Part shown: piece by piece, positions 49,789-58,668 of the stretch | Layout of the letters: each line of letters opens with the position of its first letter | Numbering within the stretch: the first letter of the stretch is position 1 | Assembly: GCA_946566685.1 (NCBI GenBank) | Contig: CAMNXA010000004.1 | Span: 85,694-149,693, forward strand | Source of the DNA: an uncultured Lachnospiraceae bacterium | GTDB lineage: Bacteria; Bacillota; Clostridia; Lachnospirales; Lachnospiraceae | Reading direction: 5' to 3' | DNA length: 64,000 nt | Position numbers and translations under genes: made by a program | The notes under the pieces: generated by a model | Told to the model about the DNA's origin: nothing | Seen by the model: only the letters and a program-made list of their open reading frames with translations | Databases searched by the model: none

Positions 49789-50967
49789 ATGTACAAATCA
49801 TTCTTGATTAAATACGCAGAAATAGGTGTGAAGGGAAAAAACCGCTATCTGTTTGAGGAAGCGCTGGTGAAACAGATCAAGTATGCCCTGAAAAAGACGG
49901 AAGGCGAATTTGCCGTGCGCAGGACAGATGGCCGGATCTATGTGGATGCGCTTGCAGAATTTGATTACGATGAGACTGTGGAGAATTTGCAGAAGGTGTT
50001 CGGTATCTCCGGTATCTGCCCGGTGGTGCATGTGGAGGATGAAGGTTTTGAAAAGCTGGGGGAGGCTGTGGTACGCTATATAGACGATGTGTATCCGGAC
50101 AAGCATAAGACCTTCAAGGTGGCGGCCAGACGGGCGCGCAAAAACTATCCGCTCAACTCCATGGAGATTAACACGGAACTGGGGGGCATCCTTCTGGACG
50201 CCTATCCGGAGATGCGTGTGGATGTGCACAAGCCGGATATTCTTCTGCATGTGGAGATACGGGATAAGATATACCTGTATTCTGAGATTATACCGGGGCC
50301 GGGCGGGATGCCCGTTGGAACCGGCGGCAAAGCGATGCTTCTGCTTTCAGGAGGTATTGATTCCCCGGTGGCAGGCTGGATGATTGCCAAGCGGGGCGTG
50401 AAGATAGATGCGGTATATTTTCATGCACCGCCATATACCAGCGAACGTGCGAAGCAGAAGGTGGTGGATCTGGCGAAGAAGGTGGCGGCCTACACGGGGC
50501 CGATCTATCTGCATGTGATTAACTTTACAGATATTCAGTTATATATCTATGATAAATGTCCGCACGATGAATTGACCATCATCATGCGCCGCTATATGAT
50601 GCGGATTGCGGAACATATTGCCGGTCAGACAGATTGTCTGGGCCTGATCACCGGGGAAAGTATCGGGCAGGTGGCTTCTCAGACCATGCACAGTCTGGCG
50701 GCTACTAATGAGGTCTGCACGATGCCGGTTTATCGGCCGTTGATTGGGTTTGATAAGATGGAGATTGTGGAAGTTTCTGAAAAGATTGATACCTATGAGA
50801 CCTCGATACTTCCTTATGAAGACTGTTGTACCATTTTTGTGGCCAAGCATCCGGTCACCAAACCGAATCTGAATATTATCAGGAAACATGAGCAGAATCT
50901 ACAGGAGAAGATAGGGGAACTGGTGGAGAAGGCAATTGCAGAGGATGAGTTGATCGTAGTCCGTTGA
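49789..50967 (+). CDS. thiI: tRNA 4-thiouridine synthetase ThiI, short form without rhodanese domain
   Basis: 392 residues, against 482 in E. coli; the C-terminal rhodanese domain is absent, as in Bacillus and other Firmicutes. N-terminal ferredoxin-like and THUMP domains (LIKYAEIGVKGKNRYLFEE, FKVAARRARKNYPLNSMEIN), then the PP-loop ATPase SGGIDSPVAGWM. GESIGQVASQTMHSLAATNEV and the DCCTIFVAKHPVTKP block follow. ThiI activates U8 of tRNA by adenylation for sulfur insertion. GGGAGAG precedes ATG 49789. A terminator shared with the convergent HPr-like gene follows. Confidence 0.95.
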   Translation: MYKSFLIKYAEIGVKGKNRYLFEEALVKQIKYALKKTEGEFAVRRTDGRIYVDALAEFDYDETVENLQKVFGISGICPVVHVEDEGFEKLGEAVVRYIDDVYPDKHKTFKVAARRARKNYPLNSMEINTELGGILLDAYPEMRVDVHKPDILLHVEIRDKIYLYSEIIPGPGGMPVGTGGKAMLLLSGGIDSPVAGWMIAKRGVKIDAVYFHAPPYTSERAKQKVVDLAKKVAAYTGPIYLHVINFTDIQLYIYDKCPHDELTIIMRRYMMRIAEHIAGQTDCLGLITGESIGQVASQTMHSLAATNEVCTMPVYRPLIGFDKMEIVEVSEKIDTYETSILPYEDCCTIFVAKHPVTKPNLNIIRKHEQNLQEKIGELVEKAIAEDELIVVR

Positions 50968-50972
50968 ACAAA

Positions 50973-51003
50973 AAAGAATCACTTAACTGATAAGTGATTC
51001 TTT
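50973..51003. terminator. Bidirectional terminator between thiI and HPr-like gene
   Basis: A 13-bp perfect stem (AAAGAATCACTTA / TAAGTGATTCTTT) with a five-base loop and A/T-rich ends. Confidence 0.88.
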
Positions 51004-51022
51004 CGGCTTTCCTTGATAAGTA

Positions 51023-51253
51023 TTACATGATGTAGGGTTTTAATGTCTCCATAACCTCATCGATACCATCCTCAGCGTGGATGTTGAGGTCGATGGGTTT
51101 GGATAAATCCAGGCTGAAAATACCCATAATGGATTTGGCATCGATCACGTATCTGCCGGATACCAAATCGAAATCATAATCAAACTTTGTGATATCATTC
51201 ACAAATGATTTAACCTTATCAATCGAATTTAATGAAATCTGTATGGTTTTCAT
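51023..51253 (-). CDS. HPr-fold protein lacking the catalytic histidine motif
   Basis: 76 residues. The second half is clearly HPr-like (GRYVIDAKSIMGIFSLDL, with Ser41 at the place of HPr Ser46), while the GLHARP active-site loop is missing altogether: the aligned stretch reads NSIDKVKSFVND. It cannot act as a PTS phosphocarrier; a structural or regulatory HPr relative is likely. The upstream in-frame ATG (51322) would add 23 unrelated residues; AAAGGAGG lies about 10 nt before ATG 51253. It is monocistronic on the minus strand. Confidence 0.8.
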   Translation of the reverse strand: MKTIQISLNSIDKVKSFVNDITKFDYDFDLVSGRYVIDAKSIMGIFSLDLSKPIDLNIHAEDGIDEVMETLKPYIM

Positions 51254-51355
51254 CTCGGTATTACCTCCTTTGCTTTTTATGCTATCTGCTTTAATACTAA
51301 ATGCTGGAAGGGTAAAAGTCAATGATAAAACAATACAAAAAATGCGGGGGTTACT

Positions 51356-52741
51356 ATGAAAAGTGTAGCACTACATAACCTGGGATGCAAGGTGAACAGC
51401 TACGAGTTAGATGTTATGCAACAAATGCTGGTGGAAAAGGGTTATACAATTGTACCATTTGATGGGCCGGCGGATATTTATATCGTAAATACCTGCACTG
51501 TCACGAATATCGCGGACGCAAAGAGCAGGCAGATGCTGCATCGGGCGCGGAAACGGAATCCACAGGCTGTGGTGGTGGCAGTGGGCTGCTATGTGCAGAC
51601 GGGACAGGATACGATAGAAAAGGATGACGCCGTGGATCTGGCCATCGGGAATAACCGGAAGAAGGATCTGGCGGAAATATTGGAGAGATACCTGGCAGGA
51701 CGTGAGAAGGCCGGAGAGACAGGAGAGCCTGAGACATCTGGCGGCTTATCGGGACAGGGAGGGATGGCAGCGGTGCCGCGGACTCCCATCTGCCATATCA
51801 TTGACATCAATCACACCGATGAATATGAGGAGATGACGTTAAAGAGGACTGCGGAGCACACCAGGGCATACATCAAGATCCAGGATGGGTGCAACCAGTT
51901 CTGCTCCTATTGTCTGATACCCTACGCCAGAGGGCGTGTCAGGAGCAGAGAGCAGGAAAATATTATCAGGGAAGTGGAAGGCATCGCCAGGGAAGGCTAT
52001 CAGGAGATTGTCCTGACGGGAATCCATATCAGTTCCTATGGCATGGATCGGGGTGACTGTGAACTGCTACAGCTGTTGGAAAAACTCCACGAGATAGAGG
52101 GGATCAGGCGAATCCGGCTGGGCTCTCTGGAACCCCGTATTGTGACGGAGGAGTTTGCGGAAAAGATCAGTGCAATGCCGAAAGTCTGTCCGCATTTTCA
52201 CCTTTCCCTGCAGAGCGGCAGTGACACGGTGCTTCGCAGGATGAACAGGAAGTACGACAGGGAAACCTATTTTCAGGCCACAGAATATCTGAGACGCTTT
52301 TATGAGGATCCGGCGATCACCACGGATGTGATTGTGGGCTTTCCGGGAGAAACACAGGAGGAATTTCAGGAGACGGAAGAATTTCTGCGCCGGGTAAAAT
52401 TCTTTGAGATGCATATCTTTAAATATTCCAGGCGCCGGGGAACACGGGCAGCTGAAATGGAGGGACAGCTTACAGAGGCTGAGAAGGGCAGGCGCAGCGC
52501 GGTTCTTATGGAGCTGGAACGCCAGATGTCCCATGCTTACCGCAGTGAGCTTATCGGCAGGGAAGTGGAAGTTTTGTTTGAGGAAAAACAGTTCGTAAAT
52601 GGACAGGAATACTGGGTGGGACATACCAGGCAGTATGTCAGGGCGGCAAAAGCTGCGGAGGATAGAGAAGACTTGCATAACATCATCGTCAGGGGAAAGA
52701 TCAGCGGATTTGTGGAGGAAGATATTATGCTGTTTGGCTGA
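51356..52741 (+). CDS. mtaB: tRNA t6A37 methylthiotransferase MtaB
   Basis: 461 residues. Radical-SAM enzyme that adds a methylthio group to N6-threonylcarbamoyladenosine at tRNA position 37. N-terminal UPF0004 domain binds one 4Fe-4S cluster with cysteines in LGCKVN, NTCTVT and VGCYVQTG; the radical-SAM cluster is CNQFCSYC (CxxxCxxC). The C-terminal part is a TRAM domain. A short Gly/Glu-rich insertion (EKAGETGEPETSGGLSGQGG) near residue 125 separates the first two domains. The start is GGGGGTT-ACT-ATG. It is divergent from the HPr-like gene. Confidence 0.94.
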   Translation: MKSVALHNLGCKVNSYELDVMQQMLVEKGYTIVPFDGPADIYIVNTCTVTNIADAKSRQMLHRARKRNPQAVVVAVGCYVQTGQDTIEKDDAVDLAIGNNRKKDLAEILERYLAGREKAGETGEPETSGGLSGQGGMAAVPRTPICHIIDINHTDEYEEMTLKRTAEHTRAYIKIQDGCNQFCSYCLIPYARGRVRSREQENIIREVEGIAREGYQEIVLTGIHISSYGMDRGDCELLQLLEKLHEIEGIRRIRLGSLEPRIVTEEFAEKISAMPKVCPHFHLSLQSGSDTVLRRMNRKYDRETYFQATEYLRRFYEDPAITTDVIVGFPGETQEEFQETEEFLRRVKFFEMHIFKYSRRRGTRAAEMEGQLTEAEKGRRSAVLMELERQMSHAYRSELIGREVEVLFEEKQFVNGQEYWVGHTRQYVRAAKAAEDREDLHNIIVRGKISGFVEEDIMLFG

Positions 52742-52857
52742 TTTTAAGTCTGGGACTGAAGTGGAATTAGGATTTGGGTTTGGAGTTTGGACGAGATTTA
52801 GAGAGTGCGATTTCAGGTCATTTTCGGGATGTTTTCTGACAGAGGCGGACTTTGTGA

Positions 52858-52886
52858 TTGAATTTTGTGTGACGATAGAGTATTAT
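52858..52886 (+). promoter_or_regulatory. Promoter of the ireB-ruvX-DUF1292-rnj group
   Basis: TTGAAT and TATTAT separated by 17 bp, 52 nt before the ireB start. The gap from 52742 shows nothing else. Confidence 0.6.
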
Positions 52887-52938
52887 GGTAATAATAGGTA
52901 TGAAACCAAGTCGAGACAATAGATAAGGGTGTGAAACG

Positions 52939-53217
52939 ATGCAGGATTTAGAGAACACACAATTTTTTACAGTAGAGACCGAACCGGAGACAGGGGTGAA
53001 ACTGGTGCTGTCCACGGTGTATGAAGCACTGACTGAAAAGGGATATAATCCTGTCAATCAGATTGTGGGATATATTATGTCCGGAGATCCCACCTATATT
53101 ACGAGTCATAAGAGTGCCCGCAGTCTGATCATGAAAGTAGAGCGGGATGAACTGGTGGAAGAAATGCTGGTGGAATACATTAAGAATTCTATTGTAAAGG
53201 GACAAAAGACTGACTGA
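52939..53217 (+). CDS. IreB family regulatory phosphoprotein (DUF965)
   Basis: 92 residues, the family size. [38 protein letters not shown] is the conserved core. In Enterococcus, IreB is phosphorylated on N-terminal threonines by the Ser/Thr kinase IreK and affects cephalosporin resistance; here the N-terminus has TQFFTVETE, with Thr residues in a similar place. AAGGGTG precedes the ATG. The order ireB-ruvX-DUF1292 is conserved in Firmicutes. Confidence 0.94.
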   Translation: MQDLENTQFFTVETEPETGVKLVLSTVYEALTEKGYNPVNQIVGYIMSGDPTYITSHKSARSLIMKVERDELVEEMLVEYIKNSIVKGQKTD

Positions 53218-53250
53218 GCTGGTCAATTGAGCGGAAAGCGATAACGGCGA

Positions 53251-53685
53251 ATGAGAATCATGGGATTAGATTTCGGTTCTAAAACGGTGGGTGTGGCTAT
53301 CAGCGATCCATTGCTGATCACGGCGCAGGGAATTGAGATCATCAGGCGAAAAGATGAAAATAAACTGCGGCAGACGCTGGCACGGATTGAGGAACTGATC
53401 GTGGAGTATGAAGTGGACAGGATCGTGCTGGGACTCCCCAAGAACATGAACGATACCCTGGGAGATAGGGCGAAACTTTCGCTGGAGTTTAAGGACAAGC
53501 TGGAGAGAAGGACCGGACTTCCTGTGGTGATGTGGGATGAGCGGCTCACAACTGTGGCGGCGGACAGGGCGATGATGGAGGCCGGAATCCGCAGGGAACA
53601 TCGCAAAGAACATGTGGACAAGATTGCGGCGATTTTTATTCTACAGGGATATCTGGACTATCTTGCCAGTAAGGAGAACGAGTAG
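53251..53685 (+). CDS. ruvX: Holliday junction resolvase-like RuvX (YqgF)
   Basis: 144 residues, RNase H fold. [17 protein letters not shown] at the N-terminus carries the first active-site Asp; [30 protein letters not shown] and the final [14 protein letters not shown] complete the acidic site. It is proposed to resolve Holliday junctions or to process 16S rRNA 5' ends. The Shine-Dalgarno is weak (GCGAATG). It lies 33 nt after ireB and is followed directly by the DUF1292 gene. Confidence 0.94.
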   Translation: MRIMGLDFGSKTVGVAISDPLLITAQGIEIIRRKDENKLRQTLARIEELIVEYEVDRIVLGLPKNMNDTLGDRAKLSLEFKDKLERRTGLPVVMWDERLTTVAADRAMMEAGIRREHRKEHVDKIAAIFILQGYLDYLASKENE

Positions 53686-53686
53686 C

Positions 53687-53941
53687 GTGGAAAAGATTAT
53701 TTTTACACCGGACGGGGAAGAGGCGGTTGCTTTTTATGTGTTGGAGCAGACCAGGCTTGGCGGCGTAGATTACCTTCTGGTGACAGATTCCGAGAATGAG
53801 GACGGAGAAGCGCTTATCATGCGCGATATTTCGGCGGCGGACGAGGAAGAGGCGCTGTATGAGATTGTGACGGAGGATGAGGAATTGAGCGCAGTGGCAG
53901 CTGTGTTTGAAAATATGCTGGATGACGTGGATTTATTATAA
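53687..53941 (+). CDS. DUF1292 protein (YrzB-like)
   Basis: 84 residues, strongly acidic. IIFTPDGEEAVAFYVLEQTRLGGVDYLLV and the EALIMRD block mark DUF1292, a small domain of unknown function always near ruvX. AAGGAGA, 9 nt upstream and inside the end of ruvX, serves GTG 53687. The start lies 1 nt after the ruvX stop, so the two are coupled. Confidence 0.9.
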   Translation: MEKIIFTPDGEEAVAFYVLEQTRLGGVDYLLVTDSENEDGEALIMRDISAADEEEALYEIVTEDEELSAVAAVFENMLDDVDLL

Positions 53942-53963
53942 TTGTTAATGGAGGGAAGTTTTT

Positions 53964-55640
53964 TTGAGGAAAAATGAACAAGGAAGATCAGCTGATAAGC
54001 TGAGAGTTATCCCATTAGGCGGACTTGAGCAGATTGGGCTTAATATTACTGCCTTTGAGTATGAGGATAGCATTATTGTGGTGGATTGCGGTCTGTCATT
54101 CCCGGAGGACGAGATGCTGGGAATCGATCTGGTAATCCCGGATATTACGTATTTAAAAGACAATGCAGATAAGGTGAAAGGATTTATCATCACACATGGG
54201 CATGAAGATCATATCGGGGCGCTGCCTTATGTGTTAAAGGAATTAAATGTGCCCGTTTATGCTACCAAGCTGACCATGGGTATCATAGAAAATAAGCTTA
54301 CAGAGCATGAACTCATGGGTACGACCAAGCGGAAAGTTGTTAAATTTGGACAGTCCGTCAATCTGGGACAGTTCAGGATTGAATTTATTAAGACGAATCA
54401 CAGTATCGTGGATGCGGCGGCATTGGCGATCTATTCCCCGGCAGGCGTGGTGGTGCATACGGGAGACTTTAAGGTAGACTATACGCCGGTATTCGGGGAT
54501 GCCATTGATCTGCAAAGATTTGCAGAGATCGGCAGAAAGGGCGTACTGGCATTGATGTGCGATTCCACCAATGCGGAGCGGCTGGGATTTACGCCTTCCG
54601 AGAGGACGGTGGGACAGACATTTGATTCGCTTTTTTTAGAGCATAAGGATACCCGTATTTTGGTAGCTACCTTTGCATCCAATGTGGACAGGGTGCGGCA
54701 GATTATCAATACGGCTGATAAATTTGGACGAAAAGTGGTGGTGGAAGGCAGAAGCATGATCAATATCATAGATACGGCTTCTAAACTCGGCTACCTACAG
54801 ATACCGGATCGGACATTGATAGATGTGGAGGAACTGAAGAACTATCCGCCTGAGAAGACAGTTATTATCACCACCGGAAGCCAGGGAGAGAGCATGGCAG
54901 CGCTTTCCCGTATGGCGAGCAATAATCATAAGAAGATTTCCATTATGCCGGGGGATACGGTGATCTTTTCCTCTCATCCCATACCGGGGAATGAGAAGGC
55001 AGTGACGAATGTTATCAACGAGTTACAGATGAAAGGGGCAGATGTGATCTTTCAGGATGTGCATGTGTCGGGACATGCCTGCCAGGAGGAGATCAAACTG
55101 ATCTATTCCCTTGTCAGGCCCAGATATGCGATCCCGGTTCACGGTGAGTACAAGCATAGAAAGGCGCAGGCCAAGATTGCGGCGCAGCTTGGTATTCCGA
55201 AGGAAAATATCTTTATGCTGCAATCAGGCGATGTGCTGGAGATGGATGACGAGAGAGCTGATGTGACGGGTAAAGTACCTGTAGGCGCTATTCTGGTTGA
55301 TGGCCTGGGTGTGGGCGATGTGGGCAATGTGGTGCTGCGGGACAGGCAGCATCTGGCGGAAGACGGTATCCTGATCGTGGTATTGGCACTGGATTCCCAC
55401 AGTGATCAGCTTGTGTCCGGCCCGGATATCGTGTCCAGGGGATTTGTTTATGTGAGAGAGTCCGATGAACTTTTAGATGAGGCGAGATTGTTGGTGGATG
55501 AGGCTGTGCAGGATTGTCTGGACAGAGGTAAGACTGACTGGGGTAAATTAAAAGGTACGATCAAGGATGTACTCAGTGATTTTGTGTGGAAGAAGACCAA
55601 GAGACGTCCGATGATTCTGCCGATTATCATGGAAGTATAG
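53964..55640 (+). CDS. rnj: Ribonuclease J
   Basis: 558 residues. Metallo-beta-lactamase/beta-CASP nuclease with 5'-3' exonuclease and endonuclease activity in mRNA decay and rRNA maturation. VIPLGGLEQIGLNITAFEYED, the metal motif THGHEDHIGALPY (HxHxDH), VHTGDFKVDYTP, the beta-CASP block and the C-terminal VHGEYKHRKAQA are present. GGAGGG lies before a TTG start; no in-frame ATG with a site exists near it. It starts 22 nt after DUF1292. Confidence 0.96.
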   Translation: MRKNEQGRSADKLRVIPLGGLEQIGLNITAFEYEDSIIVVDCGLSFPEDEMLGIDLVIPDITYLKDNADKVKGFIITHGHEDHIGALPYVLKELNVPVYATKLTMGIIENKLTEHELMGTTKRKVVKFGQSVNLGQFRIEFIKTNHSIVDAAALAIYSPAGVVVHTGDFKVDYTPVFGDAIDLQRFAEIGRKGVLALMCDSTNAERLGFTPSERTVGQTFDSLFLEHKDTRILVATFASNVDRVRQIINTADKFGRKVVVEGRSMINIIDTASKLGYLQIPDRTLIDVEELKNYPPEKTVIITTGSQGESMAALSRMASNNHKKISIMPGDTVIFSSHPIPGNEKAVTNVINELQMKGADVIFQDVHVSGHACQEEIKLIYSLVRPRYAIPVHGEYKHRKAQAKIAAQLGIPKENIFMLQSGDVLEMDDERADVTGKVPVGAILVDGLGVGDVGNVVLRDRQHLAEDGILIVVLALDSHSDQLVSGPDIVSRGFVYVRESDELLDEARLLVDEAVQDCLDRGKTDWGKLKGTIKDVLSDFVWKKTKRRPMILPIIMEV

Positions 55641-55682
55641 GCGAGACCGGTTTTGGATAAAGTACTTTAAGGAGGAGCCAGC

Positions 55683-56018
55683 ATGTCAGACAGCGAAGTG
55701 AAGGAAGCGATCAAACAATTTGCAGACAAGATCATGGAATCGGATACTTACAGGGAGTATCTGTATCAGAGAGAAAGAATTAAGAAGCAGCCGGAATTGT
55801 ATGATAAAGTAAACGAATTTCGGCAGCGGAACTTTGAACTCCAAAATGAAACAGATGAAGAGGAACTGTTCGACCGTATGGAGGTTTTTGAGAAAGAGTA
55901 TGAGAAATTCAGGGAAAATCCATTGGTAGACGATTTCCTGAGAGCAGAGCTGGCTTTTTGCAGGTTGATGCAGGAAGTGGATCTGCTTCTTGCCGAGGCC
56001 ATAGATTTTGAGTTATAG
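55683..56018 (+). CDS. YlbF/YmcA family protein
   Basis: 111 residues, all helical, with FADKIMESDTYREYLYQRERIKKQPELYDKVNEFRQRNFELQ as the family pattern. In Bacillus, YlbF, YmcA and YaaT form a complex that modulates RNase Y and thus mRNA processing; here the gene directly follows RNase J. AAGGAGGAG precedes the ATG. Confidence 0.88.
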   Translation: MSDSEVKEAIKQFADKIMESDTYREYLYQRERIKKQPELYDKVNEFRQRNFELQNETDEEELFDRMEVFEKEYEKFRENPLVDDFLRAELAFCRLMQEVDLLLAEAIDFEL

Positions 56019-56047
56019 GAAAACTGCTCTGAAGTGAGGAAGCGGGG

Positions 56048-56578
56048 ATGAACATGAAAATTATGTCTATTATCGGAGGAGTTGCTGAACTTATCATTAA
56101 GATTGCAGCGTTTGTATTTATTGTAATGTTTATTTTCAAAACGGCCGTCACAGCTTATGATTATGGCTATCGGGTGTTTGCGGAAGAACCGCTCACGGTA
56201 GGAGAAGGCAGGACGATCAGCATATATGTGGAGGAAGATGCTTCTGCCAAAGAGATTGGGGAGATGCTACAGGAAAAGGGGCTGATCCGGGATGCCAAAC
56301 TGTTTGTGATTCAGGAACTGTTGTCTGAGAACCATGACAAGATACAGCCGGGAATCTATGATCTGAATACTTCCATGACGAGTCAGGAGATGCTTTCTGT
56401 GATGGGCACCGTTCCTGAAGAATTGGAAGAACTTCCGGGGACCACGGTACCGAGTGTGGAAGAGATTACCGGTATCAGCGACAACCCTGATGTCGATGGA
56501 GAAGACGACAGCATCGGGGAAGAGGGAGAGGAAGAAGACTCCGGGGATGAGACACCGGAAGAGGAAACCGGAGAGTAG
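56048..56578 (+). CDS. MltG-like membrane protein lacking the lytic transglycosylase domain
   Basis: 176 residues. One membrane helix (about residues 10-35), then a LysM-like/SCP-type domain (ISIYVEEDASAKEIGEMLQEKGLIRDAKLFVIQEL... IQPGIYDLNTSMTSQEMLSVM) that matches the N-terminal part of endolytic transglycosylase MltG. The catalytic YceG domain is absent; instead an acidic tail of ~45 residues (EEGEEEDSGDETPEEE) follows. It may be a regulator or pseudo-MltG. The start is ATG 56048, with GAGGAAGCGGGG upstream. Confidence 0.72.
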   Translation: MNMKIMSIIGGVAELIIKIAAFVFIVMFIFKTAVTAYDYGYRVFAEEPLTVGEGRTISIYVEEDASAKEIGEMLQEKGLIRDAKLFVIQELLSENHDKIQPGIYDLNTSMTSQEMLSVMGTVPEELEELPGTTVPSVEEITGISDNPDVDGEDDSIGEEGEEEDSGDETPEEETGE

Positions 56579-56637
56579 ACATGCAGAGGAAGGAAGCGTG
56601 AGGCTAAGAAGGCAGCACGATGGGAGGATGACAGGCC

Positions 56638-57282
56638 ATGATAACGGACGAGCGTATGAGCGCATTTATTGATTCTCTGGAACCTGGCAATACTCCCTTT
56701 TTAGATCAAATAGAGCGTGAAGCGAAAGAAACCAATGTGCCGATCATACGCACGCAGACGCAGGGGCTGATCAAGTTTCTGCTTGCGGTGCAAAAGCCCA
56801 TGTCGATTTTGGAAGTGGGGTGTGCCATTGGTTTTTCTGCGTTATTGATGAGTGAATATGCGCCACAGGGTTGTCAGATTACGACCATAGAGAATTATGA
56901 GAAAAGAATTTCCATTGCCAGGGAGAACTTTGCCCGGGCGGGCAAGGAGAGCCAGATTACGCTGCTTGCCGGGGATGCGGCGGATATCCTGAAAGAACTG
57001 ACAGGGTCCTATGACTTTATCTTTATGGATGCCGCAAAGGGGCAGTATGTGAACTTTCTCCCCGATGTGGTGAGGCTTCTGGCGGCAGGCGGTATTTTGC
57101 TTTCTGACAATGTGTTGCAGGATGGGGATGTGATCGAGTCCAGGTTTGCGGTAACGAGAAGGAACAGGACGATACACAGCCGGATGCGGGAGTATTTATA
57201 TGAAGTGAAACACCATGAGCAGCTGGAGAGTGTGATACTGCCGGTGGGGGATGGTGTGACTTTGAGTGTGAAAGTGTGTTGA
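56638..57282 (+). CDS. SAM-dependent O-methyltransferase (TrmR/YrrM-like)
   Basis: 214 residues, caffeoyl-CoA O-methyltransferase family fold. PMSILEVGCAIGFSALLMSEY is the SAM-binding block, YDFIFMDAAKGQYVNF carries metal-binding Asp residues, and LLSDNVLQDGDV follows. The Bacillus relative YrrM/TrmR methylates 5-hydroxyuridine of tRNA to 5-methoxyuridine; the U32 peptidase gene 12 nt downstream is in the same pathway family (TrhP/YrrN-O forms hydroxyuridine), which supports this function. Confidence 0.88.
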   Translation: MITDERMSAFIDSLEPGNTPFLDQIEREAKETNVPIIRTQTQGLIKFLLAVQKPMSILEVGCAIGFSALLMSEYAPQGCQITTIENYEKRISIARENFARAGKESQITLLAGDAADILKELTGSYDFIFMDAAKGQYVNFLPDVVRLLAAGGILLSDNVLQDGDVIESRFAVTRRNRTIHSRMREYLYEVKHHEQLESVILPVGDGVTLSVKVC

Positions 57283-57294
57283 GAGAGGTTTAAC

Positions 57295-58590
57295 ATGAGA
57301 AAGAAACCGGAATTGCTGGTGCCGGCCAGCAGTCTTGAGGTGTTAAAGACCGCAGTGGTCTTTGGGGCGGATGCGGTCTATATTGGCGGAGAGGCTTTCG
57401 GGCTGCGGGCCAAGGCCAAGAACTTTACCATGGAAGAGATGGCGGAGGGAATCGCTTTCGCACATGCCCGGGGTGTGCGTGTGCATGTGACGGCCAATAT
57501 TCTGGCCCATAATTACGATCTGGAAGGGGCCGGGGATTATTTCCGGGAGTTAAAAGAATTAGGCCCGGATGCCCTGATCATTGCGGATCCGGGGATGTTT
57601 ACGCTGGCCCGGGAAATCTGTCCGGAAATAGACATTCATATTTCCACGCAGGCGAATAATACCAATTATATGACCTATCAATTCTGGTATAATCAAGGGG
57701 CGAAGCGTGTGGTCTCCGCCAGGGAACTTTCGCTGAAGGAGATTAGGGAGATCAGGGAGCGGATCCCGGAAAAGATGGAGATCGAGAGTTTCATTCACGG
57801 GGCCATGTGCATCTCCTATTCGGGCAGATGCCTTCTGAGCAGCTATTTTACGGGCAGGGATGCCAATCACGGCGCCTGTACCCATCCGTGCCGCTGGAAG
57901 TATGCGGTGGTGGAGGAGACCAGGCCGGGAGAATATCTGCCGGTCTATGAGAACGAGAGAGGCACTTATATTTTTAACTCCAAAGACCTGTGTATGATCG
58001 AGCATATCCCGGAACTGATCGATGCAGGGATTGACAGCTTCAAAATAGAAGGAAGAATGAAGACGGCGCTCTATGTGGCGGCTGTGGCCCGCACCTATCG
58101 CCGGGCGATCGATGATTATTTCATATCCGAAGAAACATACAGGGCCAATTTGGACTGGTACCGGGCGGAGATTGCCAAGTGTACTTACCGGCAGTTCACC
58201 ACAGGTTTCTATTTTGGAAAGCCGGATGAGAACACGCAGATTTACGATAACAGCACCTATGTCAATGAATACACCTATCTGGGCATTGTGGGCAGTCTGG
58301 AGCCGGTGCCGGGGACAGGCGGTGAATCGGCCGGAGAGGATGAGAACGGGATGTGTGCCCGTATCGAACAGCGCAATAAGTTCAGTGTGGGAGACAAGAT
58401 TGAGATCATGAAGCCGGACGGCGCCAATGTCCCGGTCAGCGTGCTTGCCATGTATAATGAACAGGGAGAGGCGGTGGAGTCCTGTCCTCACTCAAAACAG
58501 GTGATCGATGTGAGACTGAGTACGACTCCGGATGTCTATGATATTTTGCGCAGTAAGATAGTCGCCAAGGATGACAGCATTTGTGGATAA
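57295..58590 (+). CDS. Peptidase U32 family protein (TrhP/YrrO-like tRNA hydroxylation factor)
   Basis: 431 residues. ELLVPASSLEVLKTAVVFGADAVYIGG, HISTQANNTN, IESFIHGAMCISYSGRC and CTHPCRWKY are the U32 family blocks; the cysteines in GRCLLSSYF and CTHPCR can hold a 4Fe-4S cluster. Members TrhP/YegQ and YrrO help make 5-hydroxyuridine at the tRNA wobble position. The preceding TrmR-like methyltransferase, 12 nt away, would turn this into 5-methoxyuridine. No separate YrrN gene is present. Confidence 0.92.
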   Translation: MRKKPELLVPASSLEVLKTAVVFGADAVYIGGEAFGLRAKAKNFTMEEMAEGIAFAHARGVRVHVTANILAHNYDLEGAGDYFRELKELGPDALIIADPGMFTLAREICPEIDIHISTQANNTNYMTYQFWYNQGAKRVVSARELSLKEIREIRERIPEKMEIESFIHGAMCISYSGRCLLSSYFTGRDANHGACTHPCRWKYAVVEETRPGEYLPVYENERGTYIFNSKDLCMIEHIPELIDAGIDSFKIEGRMKTALYVAAVARTYRRAIDDYFISEETYRANLDWYRAEIAKCTYRQFTTGFYFGKPDENTQIYDNSTYVNEYTYLGIVGSLEPVPGTGGESAGEDENGMCARIEQRNKFSVGDKIEIMKPDGANVPVSVLAMYNEQGEAVESCPHSKQVIDVRLSTTPDVYDILRSKIVAKDDSICG

Positions 58591-58668
58591 GATAAATTTA
58601 TGACATCATAGGTTCAGATGTCATTTATGATAAAAGATACAAGAGAAAAAACATTTCGGGAGAAAATT

